The position numbers and the translations under genes were made by a program. A stretch of 11,060 nt of DNA, from positions 1-11,060 of the forward strand of contig JAKVCH010000073.1 in NCBI GenBank assembly GCA_022447485.1. Direction: 5' to 3'. Of this stretch, positions 1 to 6,468 are shown piece after piece (the stretch's first letter is position 1; the number at the start of each line of letters is the position of its first letter). Origin of the DNA: Polyangiaceae bacterium (lineage in GTDB: Bacteria; Myxococcota_A; Polyangia; Polyangiales; Polyangiaceae). The notes below the pieces were generated by a model. That model searched no databases. It worked only from the letters and a program-made list of their open reading frames with translations, and had not been told where the DNA came from.

Positions 1-356
1 CGATTCTGCTGGGAGGTCCCCACGACCCCCAAGAGATTATCGAATCGGTAAAGAATGGTATTTACGCGACGTCTTTTGGGGGCGGACAGGTTGATATTTC
101 CAACGGCGATTTCGTCTTTTCTTTGACGGAATCTTACTTGATTGAGGATGGAAAAATTACTGCTCCCCTCAAGGGAGTGAATCTCATTGGAAATGGTCCT
201 GAAACATTACGAGGGGTAACAATGCTGGGAGGCGACGTGGCCCTTTCCGACGGAATCTGGACCTGTGGCAAAGACGGTCAGAGTGTTCCCGTTGGGGTCG
301 GTTGCCCGACCGTGAAAATCGACAAGATTACCGTAGGTGGAACAGACATTGGTTGA
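1..356 (+). CDS. tldD: TldD family metalloprotease, C-terminal part (5' end outside window)
   Basis: This is the C-terminal 117 residues of a TldD-type zinc metalloprotease. The family works with PmbA/TldE to degrade or mature small peptides, such as microcin B17 and CcdA in E. coli, and acts in the cytoplasm. The reading frame is open from base 3 and ends with TGA at 354-356. Family signatures are clear in order: YATSFGGGQVDISNGDFVFS, then SYLIEDGKI, then LKGVNLIGNGPETL, then TCGKDGQSVPVGVGCPT and a final ITVGGT. The Cys of TCGKDGQ (codon 264-266) matches the third zinc ligand of E. coli TldD; the HExxxH ligands lie upstream of the window. The intact TCGK motif and the match over the whole segment favour TldD over its PmbA paralogue, which lacks the metal site. 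It overlaps the next gene by about 8 bases, suggesting an operon with translational coupling. Confidence 0.93.
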   Translation, partial: ILLGGPHDPQEIIESVKNGIYATSFGGGQVDISNGDFVFSLTESYLIEDGKITAPLKGVNLIGNGPETLRGVTMLGGDVALSDGIWTCGKDGQSVPVGVGCPTVKIDKITVGGTDIG

Positions 357-1098
357 CAAGAAAACAGGCCCTAACCCGAAAAGTTTCGTGGCTGTGATTG
401 GCCATGGCCCCATGCTCGATCGCGAGGAGGGAGCTGTGGCGACTCTCTCTCAACTGGGTGCGAATGTTCGCTCTCTCGATTTGTGGGATGATCCAGTCAA
501 CTTAATCACCGAGCAAGACGAAGAAGAGGAAGTGAAACCTCGCGCTCTGGTGTTTGAGGCTCTCGATCGGCCTGACTTGGCCGTTGCCGCGCTACGTGCC
601 GTTCGGCGAGAACCCTACTTTGATAGTGTGGGTGCTCTGATTGCAGTGACGGTCGGCCAGGTAGCGCGAGTTGAACCATCCAGTGGATTCGACGATTTTG
701 TGCTGCATCCCTATGTACCTGAAGAGCTCTATGGGCGTATTCGTGCTTTGGAGTGGCGACGTAGTGAGTTCGCAACCGAAGAGCGTCACAAGGTAGGCAG
801 CATTGTGGTCGACAAAGCCGGGCATGAGGTTTCTGTTGATGGGCGACCCATCAATCTAACCGCAAAGGAATTTGCCCTCCTGGCTTATTTGTGTGAGCGA
901 CGCGGTAAGGTGTTGACTCGTGACCACCTTCTGGCCCGAGTTTGGGGGAATCGTTATGATGGCGGTCCCCGCACTGTGGATATTCATGTTCGTCGTCTGC
1001 GAGCAAAATTAGGTGCTGCTCTTCCTCTCGATACCTTGAGGGGCTCGGGGTATAAGTTACGAGCACCTGATTCTGAAGACGACGGCGATGATGAGTAA
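349..1098 (+). CDS. OmpR/PhoB-type winged-helix regulator with degenerate receiver domain
   Basis: This is probably a DNA-binding transcription factor of the OmpR/PhoB fold. I chose the TTG start at 349 because AGGTGGA (335-341) sits 7 bases before it; a GTG at 337 would add four residues but has no ribosome binding site. In the 249-residue numbering, residues about 10-135 resemble a receiver domain: its last strand and helix read FDDFVLHPYVPEELYGRIRAL. The chemistry looks dismantled. The acidic pair of strand 1 is replaced by VIGHGP, the phospho-Asp position in LVFEAL is Ala or Glu, and the conserved Lys before Pro is His120. Residues about 146-238 are a complete winged helix with LTAKEFALLAYL, the recognition region RTVDIHVRRLRAKLG and the wing LRGSGYKL. 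An acidic stretch (EQDEEEEV, about residues 55-62) and an acidic C-terminus flank the domains. No histidine kinase is adjacent. Target genes are unknown; I infer phosphorylation-independent control. Confidence 0.85.
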   Translation: MVDKKTGPNPKSFVAVIGHGPMLDREEGAVATLSQLGANVRSLDLWDDPVNLITEQDEEEEVKPRALVFEALDRPDLAVAALRAVRREPYFDSVGALIAVTVGQVARVEPSSGFDDFVLHPYVPEELYGRIRALEWRRSEFATEERHKVGSIVVDKAGHEVSVDGRPINLTAKEFALLAYLCERRGKVLTRDHLLARVWGNRYDGGPRTVDIHVRRLRAKLGAALPLDTLRGSGYKLRAPDSEDDGDDE

Positions 1099-2203
1099 GT
1101 CAGGCAGTGCTCCGGCACTGATCACGACAGGCTGTCCGAGTAGCATCGGCTCAGAAGTTGTGCTGAAAGGCATTTTTGGTCCTCCTGGAGCAAGGCGTCC
1201 TTTCGCCGAAAGAAAGAAGATAACTGCGCCGCTTGTTCTGTTGGGAGACTGTGCCCAGATGTTGGAGACGGCTCACGGGTTGGGCTACCCAAGGTCTCTG
1301 CTTACTCAGCTAGAGGGAGCCGTCCGGGAAAGCTGGCCAGACGATAAGCGGAAAAGTCTTGAGCCCGAGGAGACTGTCTTGCTGCAAGTGGGTGAACCCC
1401 TGCGCTCGCAAGACCGAAAGTGGGGCAAGATTTCGGCAGCAGGCGGCCGCGCTCAGCTGGAGTATGTCGAAACAGGCTTTGAATTAGTGAAGCAGTTTGG
1501 CGGGGCTCTCGTTACGGCTGCTGTGAGTAAAGAAGCGATTGCACGTTCTGGACTTAGCAGGGCCAAGCGCTTTCGCGGCCATACGGAATGGTTACAAGAG
1601 TTAGATGGTGCCAGTTATTCATCGATGTGTTTTTGGTCGGAGCGTCTCACAACTTCTCTGGTCACGACTCATATTCCATTGAAGAAAGTCTCTCGGGCAA
1701 TTTCTCCCGAAGGCGTCTGTCGAGCCATCGTCGAGCTGACCGATTTAATTCTAAGAACAGTGGGTGGGCGCCCTCAGATTGCCGTTGCTTCTTTAAACCC
1801 TCACGCAGGGGAAGGCCGCCTTTTGGGAGGCGAAGAAGCGGAATTGATTTTGCCAGGCATAGAAGCGGCCAAACAATTGATCGGTCGACGAGCGAAGATT
1901 CTCGGACCGATTGGCGCAGAAACGGCCTATCGAAAGGCCGTTGCCGGTGCCTACTCAGGCGTGGTGGCGATGTACCATGATCAGGCCACCATACCGATGA
2001 AGTTGATTGACTTTGGCGGCGCGGTGAATGTGACCCAGGGTCTGAGCATTGTGCGAACTTCTGTCGATCACGGAACTGCTCACGATATTGCCGGGCGCTG
2101 GCAGGCCGACGGTCGAGGGCTACGAAGTGCTGTGGAACTGGGAGTGACGCTTTCTAACAAGAAGAGGCGCTTAGCTCTCGTAGAGTCGTCAGCTCTCCGC
2201 TAA
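1088..2203 (+). CDS. pdxA: 4-hydroxythreonine-4-phosphate dehydrogenase (PdxA), divergent
   Basis: PdxA oxidises 4-phosphohydroxy-L-threonine with NAD(P)+ to give, after decarboxylation, the precursor that PdxJ condenses into pyridoxine 5'-phosphate (DXP-dependent vitamin B6 pathway, cytoplasm). The protein has 371 residues, somewhat above the usual 330 or so. All three expected metal-binding histidines are visible: H165 in RGHTEW, H195 in TTHIPL and H297 in AMYHDQ. Other family motifs are SLNPHAGEG (235-243), GAVNVTQGLSIVRTSVDHGTAHDIAG (311-336) and VTAAVSKEAI (142-151). The N-terminal loop, typically GEPAGIGPE, reads GCPSSIGSE here, and the usual GP before the SK/HK pair is AA, so this is a divergent member. 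ATG at 1088 or 1091 overlaps the regulator's stop by 11 or 8 bases with no strong ribosome binding site, suggesting translational coupling. Another PdxA-family phosphosugar or phospho-acid dehydrogenase role is possible. Confidence 0.9.
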   Translation: MMSKSGSAPALITTGCPSSIGSEVVLKGIFGPPGARRPFAERKKITAPLVLLGDCAQMLETAHGLGYPRSLLTQLEGAVRESWPDDKRKSLEPEETVLLQVGEPLRSQDRKWGKISAAGGRAQLEYVETGFELVKQFGGALVTAAVSKEAIARSGLSRAKRFRGHTEWLQELDGASYSSMCFWSERLTTSLVTTHIPLKKVSRAISPEGVCRAIVELTDLILRTVGGRPQIAVASLNPHAGEGRLLGGEEAELILPGIEAAKQLIGRRAKILGPIGAETAYRKAVAGAYSGVVAMYHDQATIPMKLIDFGGAVNVTQGLSIVRTSVDHGTAHDIAGRWQADGRGLRSAVELGVTLSNKKRRLALVESSALR

Positions 2204-2212
2204 AGCCCTAGG

Positions 2213-4225
2213 GTGCATTCCTCTCTGACGATTCAACCGAATCAGGAGCCGACGGGGCTTCTTTATTCTGCTCGTGCGGCACAGCTGATTTTTGAGTTTG
2301 CCCTCAGATTGGTGGAGCTATGGGAAGCCTCGTCACAAGCAAGAGCACGGCAGACGCTTGAAGAGAGTCGCCTAGCGCGGCTAGCACAGAAAGCGCCGGC
2401 GATTAGCGAGGAGGAGTTGCAAGGGTTGAAAAGTCTCTTGGCGCCAGTTGAGGAGCAGTTTACGACGATTTTGCGCAGCGTAGGTGAACGGAGCTACGGG
2501 CCTCGTCTCAAGGAGCGTCGAGATGTTGCCCATCTTTTGGGTCATGCCTACGATCTTTTGAATCGTGCTGAGAGTAAGGGCTCTCGTTCCGGCGACCCGA
2601 AAGTACTGCGGCGCTCTGCAGGGAGCTACTTTACTTCGGCAGAAGTCGCTCAGTCTGTGATTCGCCGCACGCTCTCTGTCGTTCCTCAAGATAAATGGTC
2701 TGCCCTGGGCGAGTCTGTGGTGGACCCAGCGGTCGGGGGAGGCTCTTTCTTAATCGAAGCGTTTGTCGAATTGAGTCAACAACAAGATCATAAGACCCTC
2801 GAAGAGCGCCGGACCCTGGCCGAGAAGCTCCACGGCGTCGATGTCGAAGAGTTAGCGGTGTGCGTGGCAGAATTGGCTCTTTGGGTATTGGTAGGCGATC
2901 CAACCCTTGCCATTGCTCGTCCTGCCCAATTCGTTATCGGCGACGCTCTTGAGGACCGTCCTTGGCAACTCATGGGAGAGACTCCTCTGGGTAGGGATAG
3001 GCAAGGAGATGGTCTTGATCTCTCAGCTGACGGTCATGCGCCCTTACCCTATTTCAGTTGGGTGGTGGGGAATCCACCATGGGTTTCCTTCCAAGGGCGC
3101 GCCGCCCAGCCTTTGGAGCCGCAGCGTCGGAAAGGTCTCAAAGAGCGCTACGCGGCATTTTCTGGCTACCCGACCTTGCACGGTGTTTTTCTGGAGCGAG
3201 CGACCCAGTTGACTCCTCAAGGAGTGATTTCCCTTCTCTTACCCAGTTCTTTGAGCGATTTGCGCGGCTATCGCTTTGCCCGTGCGGCATTGCTCGCTCG
3301 ACATCTTCCGGCAGAACCGCTCTTAGAATATGGGCAAGATGCTTTTGCCGGCGTTGTACAACCATGTTTTGGGTTAATCGCTCAGGCACGGGAGACGGCT
3401 AGCGGCGTTTCGGCTCAAGAGCTCGCGAATCCAGTGGGAGTCGATGCTGAAAGAATATTTGTTCTTGAGGAACGGGCTCGCTCTGGAGAACACTCGAGAG
3501 TGACAGAGGTACCGTCTGTGCTCCAAAGGCTGGCGGTCGGAGAGAGCCTGCCGGCAAATTCATTTCGCGAGTTAGGTTTTCAGAGTAACCCGCGTGTACG
3601 AGAAGCTATGTTCGTCAAAGCTGAGACGGCCCCCACGAGTGAATATGAACCTTTGCTCGCCGGTCGCAATGTCGGGGAATTTCTTGTTCGCCCTCCCCGA
3701 TTATTCGTGCGTCCAGAGCCCGAGGTGCTTCGTGCAACGAGATGCCGCTATCGAGATATTTCTGTGTACGAGGACTGCCCGGTCATCATCCGCCAAACGG
3801 CAGCTTATCCGATCGCCGCTTTGGCACCTGGAATTCGGTTTCGCAATTCGCTGATAGGAGGATACGCCACCGAGAGCGTATCGGCTCGCCTCTTGGTTTG
3901 TTTGCTGAACAGCTCGCTTTATCGTGCCCTGCATGTTGCCGGGCAGCGTGATGCTCGACAAGCGACTTTTCCCCAAGTCAAACTTGCTCATTTGCGAGCT
4001 TTGCCCTTACCCCCCGGATTAATAGACAAAAAGCAGCAGGTGCAAGAGCTAGAAGCTTTGACAAGCTCAGCCACTCAGCGAGGTGGAGTTGACCTGGACG
4101 AACGTCGGCGGCTCGACCGTTTGGTTTATGAGCTCTTTCAGTTCACCGAACAAGAGATGCACCAGGTTGATGAATTCCTGGAGATTCGTTTGCCCCGAGC
4201 AAAGCGCCCGTCCCTCTCAGCTTGA
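2213..4225 (+). CDS. Standalone N6-adenine-type DNA methyltransferase (Eco57I/TaqI-like)
   Basis: This is predicted to transfer a methyl group from S-adenosylmethionine to adenine N6 in DNA. The 670-residue protein shows the gamma-class motif order: motif X-like GSYFTSAEVAQSVIRRTL (137-154), SAM-binding motif I DPAVGGGSFL (171-180), motif II region LHGVDVEELAV (207-215), catalytic motif IV NPPW (287-290), and GVISLLLPSSLSDLRGYRF (337-355). The C-terminal half resembles TaqI/Eco57I target-recognition regions, with SARLLVCLLNSSLYRAL (557-573) and FPQVKLAHLRALPLP (586-600). The first 135 residues are helical and charged with no PD-(D/E)XK or other nuclease motif that I can see, unlike fused type IIG enzymes, and no restriction gene is adjacent. 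The start is GTG, 9 bases after pdxA stops, with only a weak GG-rich stretch before it. Its location in a tldD-pdxA operon suggests an orphan, possibly regulatory, methylase; the target sequence cannot be read from the gene. Confidence 0.88.
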   Translation: MHSSLTIQPNQEPTGLLYSARAAQLIFEFALRLVELWEASSQARARQTLEESRLARLAQKAPAISEEELQGLKSLLAPVEEQFTTILRSVGERSYGPRLKERRDVAHLLGHAYDLLNRAESKGSRSGDPKVLRRSAGSYFTSAEVAQSVIRRTLSVVPQDKWSALGESVVDPAVGGGSFLIEAFVELSQQQDHKTLEERRTLAEKLHGVDVEELAVCVAELALWVLVGDPTLAIARPAQFVIGDALEDRPWQLMGETPLGRDRQGDGLDLSADGHAPLPYFSWVVGNPPWVSFQGRAAQPLEPQRRKGLKERYAAFSGYPTLHGVFLERATQLTPQGVISLLLPSSLSDLRGYRFARAALLARHLPAEPLLEYGQDAFAGVVQPCFGLIAQARETASGVSAQELANPVGVDAERIFVLEERARSGEHSRVTEVPSVLQRLAVGESLPANSFRELGFQSNPRVREAMFVKAETAPTSEYEPLLAGRNVGEFLVRPPRLFVRPEPEVLRATRCRYRDISVYEDCPVIIRQTAAYPIAALAPGIRFRNSLIGGYATESVSARLLVCLLNSSLYRALHVAGQRDARQATFPQVKLAHLRALPLPPGLIDKKQQVQELEALTSSATQRGGVDLDERRRLDRLVYELFQFTEQEMHQVDEFLEIRLPRAKRPSLSA

Positions 4226-4627
4226 TGTCGAGGAGCTTTTTTTGACGCCTTCAATTTGCTGCATCCACCAGAATGCGATGCCGATGATGATTAAGCAGGC
4301 AAGCACAATGAAACCTGCAGGTTGGTAGATCTCCTTATCGTCGACGAGGATGGAAATCGCCATCACAGCCAGGGCGACAATTACTCCGAGGCCAATCATC
4401 ATTCTCAAGGTGACTCGGGCTGCAATCATCTGCAGGGGTTCAGTGGCGTGAGAGGACCGATGCCAGGTTTGAAGGGCGACGGCCCCAGCGGCAACCAAGA
4501 GCATGGGCAGGCCAGAAGACAGTCCAAAATGAAGTCGCTGGTCTGCCAACCAGACTGTGGACAAGATGGCGAGCGCTACGAGTGAGTCGAGTGCAATATC
4601 TTTCGTCTTCGTGATGCGCGGACCCAT
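4217..4627 (-). CDS. Small four-helix membrane protein of unknown function
   Basis: I do not recognise this 136-residue protein. It has four clear hydrophobic segments at about residues 13-29, 38-54, 75-95 and 103-121, separated by short charged loops (for example TWHRSSHATE and VDDKEIYQ). It ends in a Ser-rich hydrophilic tail, EGVKKSSSTSS. The strongly hydrophobic, regularly spaced segments argue that this frame is real; the overlapping frame on the other strand encodes low-complexity hydrophilic sequence. ATG at 4627 has no strong ribosome binding site. Its 3' end overlaps the end of the methyltransferase gene tail to tail by 9 bases. It lies downstream of tRNA-Ala on the same strand but is separated from it by an intrinsic terminator, so it probably has its own promoter within 4628-4720. 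Function unknown. Confidence 0.6.
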   Translation of the reverse strand: MGPRITKTKDIALDSLVALAILSTVWLADQRLHFGLSSGLPMLLVAAGAVALQTWHRSSHATEPLQMIAARVTLRMMIGLGVIVALAVMAISILVDDKEIYQPAGFIVLACLIIIGIAFWWMQQIEGVKKSSSTSS

Positions 4628-4720
4628 GGTGTCAGGATAGACTTTTCTGTCGGCGAGACCAGTTTTTCAGCTGAAGTCGTCTCCGGGCGTGGGCGGAAGC
4701 AGCAGCCTCGCAGGAATACG

Positions 4721-4750
4721 AAAAAAAAACCACGGTTTTCACCGTGGTTT
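4721..4750 (-). terminator. Intrinsic terminator of tRNA-Ala
   Basis: A perfect 10-base-pair inverted repeat (AAACCACGGT at 4727-4736 and ACCGTGGTTT at 4741-4750) with a 4-base loop is followed, in the minus direction, by a run of about nine T residues (4721-4729 on the plus strand are A). It begins 3 bases beyond the 3' end of tRNA-Ala, the arrangement expected of a Rho-independent terminator for that gene. Confidence 0.88.
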
Positions 4751-4752
4751 TG

Positions 4753-4825
4753 TGGAGCCAACCGGGATCGAACCGGTGACCTCATGACTGCCAGTCATGC
4801 GCTCTCCCAGCTGAGCTATGGCCCC
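4753..4825 (-). tRNA. tRNA-Ala(GGC)
   Basis: The minus strand folds as a standard 73-base cloverleaf. The acceptor arm is GGGGCCA paired with TGGCTCC, including the G3:U70 wobble pair that is the alanine identity element. The D arm is GCTC/GAGC. The anticodon arm is CATGA/TCATG with loop CTGGCAG, giving anticodon GGC (reads GCC and GCU). The T arm is ACCGG/CCGGT around TTCGATC. The discriminator base is A73 at 4753. CCA is not encoded, as the next bases are CAA, so the 3' end must be added by nucleotidyltransferase. An intrinsic terminator follows directly. Confidence 0.97.
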
Positions 4826-5025
4826 TGGGTACTCACTGAGTGAGGGGCCGTCTTCTGGCATGAGCTTGGGCGTTTGGCGAGCGATTTTGGAAAAAAAATT
4901 GATAATTAGAATCTCCCAAAAATTTTTTCTAATCCAAGCAAAGAGTTCCAGAATGATAGCGAGCGCCATTTTTCCCTGAAAGACCCTTCGCGACAGTCAA
5001 CATTCCGCTAAAACACTCATCCCCT
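4826..5025. promoter_or_regulatory. Divergent A+T-rich intergenic region with inverted repeat
   Basis: This 200-base gap separates tRNA-Ala (leftward) from the kinase gene (rightward) and must hold promoters for both. Positions about 4885-4935 are markedly A+T-rich compared with the surroundings. They contain a perfect 7-base inverted repeat, ATTAGAA (4905-4911) and TTCTAAT (4927-4933), with a 15-base spacer. GATAAT at 4901-4906 would be a good minus-10 element for the rightward direction, but I see no minus-35 match at 17-18 bases. No confident promoter can be assigned. The centre-to-centre distance of 22 bases, about two helical turns, would suit a dimeric operator, but this is inference. 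Confidence 0.4.
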
Positions 5026-6297
5026 ATGGCCAAGCAACAACAATATCGTGTTTTAGAGCGTATCGCGTCGGGCGGTATGGCCGAAGTTTTTCGAGCCGAG
5101 AGCGCTGGCCTCGAAGGCTTCAAGAAGAAGGTCGCGATCAAGAGGGTTTTGCCTCACCTCTGCGAGAAGAAGGAATTCATTGGGATGTTCCTTGATGAAG
5201 CACGGTTAAGTGCTCACCTCGGGCATTCAAATTGTGTTCAGGTTTTTGATATTGGTCGGGGAGACGATTCCTTCTTTATTGTAATGGAATTGGTAGATGG
5301 CGCAGATCTGAAGGGTGTGATGGAGCATCGTCGGAAGGTCGGCCAAGCGGTGCCCGTAGCAGAGGCTTGTCTGATTTGCGCGAAGATCTGTGAGGGCCTT
5401 GCGTACGCTCACGAGCTTGTCGATGAAGATGGGCAGTCGCTACATATTGTTCATCGAGATATGTCGCCTCCCAATGTATTGATCACACGCTACGGCGAGG
5501 TGAAAATAGTCGACTTCGGCTTAGCGAAGGCAAATTCTCAACTCGAAGAAAGTCAGCCGGGGATAATTAAGGGTAAGTTTGGCTACTTGTCTCCAGAAGC
5601 TGCTCAAGGGCAGGCTGTCGATCAACGAACTGATATCTTTGCAGTAGGAATTATCTTGTGGGAGATGCTAGCTGGCCAGCGGCTTTTTCAGGGTAAAACC
5701 GATCTTGAGAAGGTGAAAAAGGTGCAGCGGGCCGAGGTGCCCGATATCCGGCAGTTGAACCCTCAAGTCTCCGACGGTGTGTGGTCTGTGATGGCTCGGG
5801 CCTTAGCTGGAGATCCGAACCAGCGCTACCAAACTGCCCGTGCCCTGGGAGAAGACCTGACTCAAGTTCTTTTTTCCCAGGCCCAGCCCGTGACTTCTTT
5901 CGATATTGCTCGCCTTGTGTTGGATGTGCAGCAGGCACGGGCGTCAGAAAAGCAAGCGAGCCAAGTGCCCTCGTCTTTGATTGGCTCCCTGATTCAAGAG
6001 GCTTTGCTTGAATTCACTTCCCTGGGCGAAGGGGGCGACTCGAATGGGCCGGATTCTCATTCCCAAGGTTCAGTGCCGCTTGCCTTGGGTTCCTTTTCTT
6101 CCTCAGCTGCTCCGCCGGTCGCTCGAGATGAGATGGATTGGGAAGATAGTTTGAGTTGGGGAACAGAGGCCGAAGCACCCCCGCCATCGGGGCTGGGGGA
6201 CGAGTTAGAGTTGGGGAATTTATCTGCTCTCGAAGACGACGCTCCCGAGACAGTTGCTCCAAAAGAAAATAGCGCTTGGTGGAAGTGGAAGAAGTAG
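5026..6297 (+). CDS. Soluble Ser/Thr protein kinase, myxobacterial Pkn-like
   Basis: This is a Hanks-type protein kinase that phosphorylates Ser/Thr on partner proteins; the substrates are unknown. The 423-residue protein has the kinase domain at about residues 7-283. It shows the glycine loop IASGGMAEVF (13-22), ATP-anchoring K39 in VAIK, helix-C Glu58 in DEARLSAHL, catalytic loop HRDMSPPN (143-150, D145), DFG (163-165) and SPE (189-191) in place of APE. The lysine normally two residues after the catalytic Asp is Ser, a variant I associate with the large delta-proteobacterial/myxobacterial kinase family. The rest (284-423) is hydrophilic and low complexity, rich in Ser, Pro, Asp and Glu, and ends in the basic-aromatic WWKWKK. 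There is no transmembrane segment and no PASTA or other sensor domain, so it is probably cytoplasmic. The ATG at 5026 has no visible ribosome binding site; no other in-frame ATG, GTG or TTG lies just upstream. Confidence 0.93.
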   Translation: MAKQQQYRVLERIASGGMAEVFRAESAGLEGFKKKVAIKRVLPHLCEKKEFIGMFLDEARLSAHLGHSNCVQVFDIGRGDDSFFIVMELVDGADLKGVMEHRRKVGQAVPVAEACLICAKICEGLAYAHELVDEDGQSLHIVHRDMSPPNVLITRYGEVKIVDFGLAKANSQLEESQPGIIKGKFGYLSPEAAQGQAVDQRTDIFAVGIILWEMLAGQRLFQGKTDLEKVKKVQRAEVPDIRQLNPQVSDGVWSVMARALAGDPNQRYQTARALGEDLTQVLFSQAQPVTSFDIARLVLDVQQARASEKQASQVPSSLIGSLIQEALLEFTSLGEGGDSNGPDSHSQGSVPLALGSFSSSAAPPVARDEMDWEDSLSWGTEAEAPPPSGLGDELELGNLSALEDDAPETVAPKENSAWWKWKK

Positions 6298-6468
6298 GTC
6301 ATTGCGGGCGCTTGAGCAGTGCCCGTCGTCCCTCGAGGCGCTAAGGATGAGGTGACTTCATCGCGCTTTCGGCCAGCCTTGGAAAAAGAATAGGCCCCAT
6401 ACAATGGAGCCTATTCTTGGGGAAGGACAGCGTGCGCTCCGAAGAGAGCCTGCGAAAAGAGAGGGGAT
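6298..6468. other. Convergent intergenic region between kinase gene and infC
   Basis: This 171-base gap lies between two converging genes. It contains the infC terminator, described separately. A 5-base-pair inverted repeat CGGGC/GCCCG (around 6305-6325) follows the kinase gene but has no T-run, so I do not call it a terminator. Nothing else is recognisable. Confidence 0.5.
6383..6418 (-). terminator. Intrinsic terminator downstream of infC
   Basis: A perfect 10-base-pair stem (AAGAATAGGC at 6386-6395 with GCCTATTCTT at 6409-6418) continues inward past one mismatch into CCAT/ATGG around a 3-base loop. In the minus direction the stem runs into five T residues (A at 6383-6387 on the plus strand). 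It lies about 50 bases past the infC stop. There is no T-run on the plus side, so it serves the leftward transcript. Its presence means infC is the last gene of its transcription unit. Confidence 0.8.

Noticed and set aside
4226..4246. Possible terminator after the methyltransferase (T-run 4238-4244)
   Set aside because: Seven T residues are present but only a 4-base AGCT repeat could form the stem, too weak to call.
4322..4585. Plus-strand frame opposite the small membrane protein
   Set aside because: Its product is low-complexity (repeated HHSQGD) with no domain, whereas the minus-strand frame gives four regular membrane helices.
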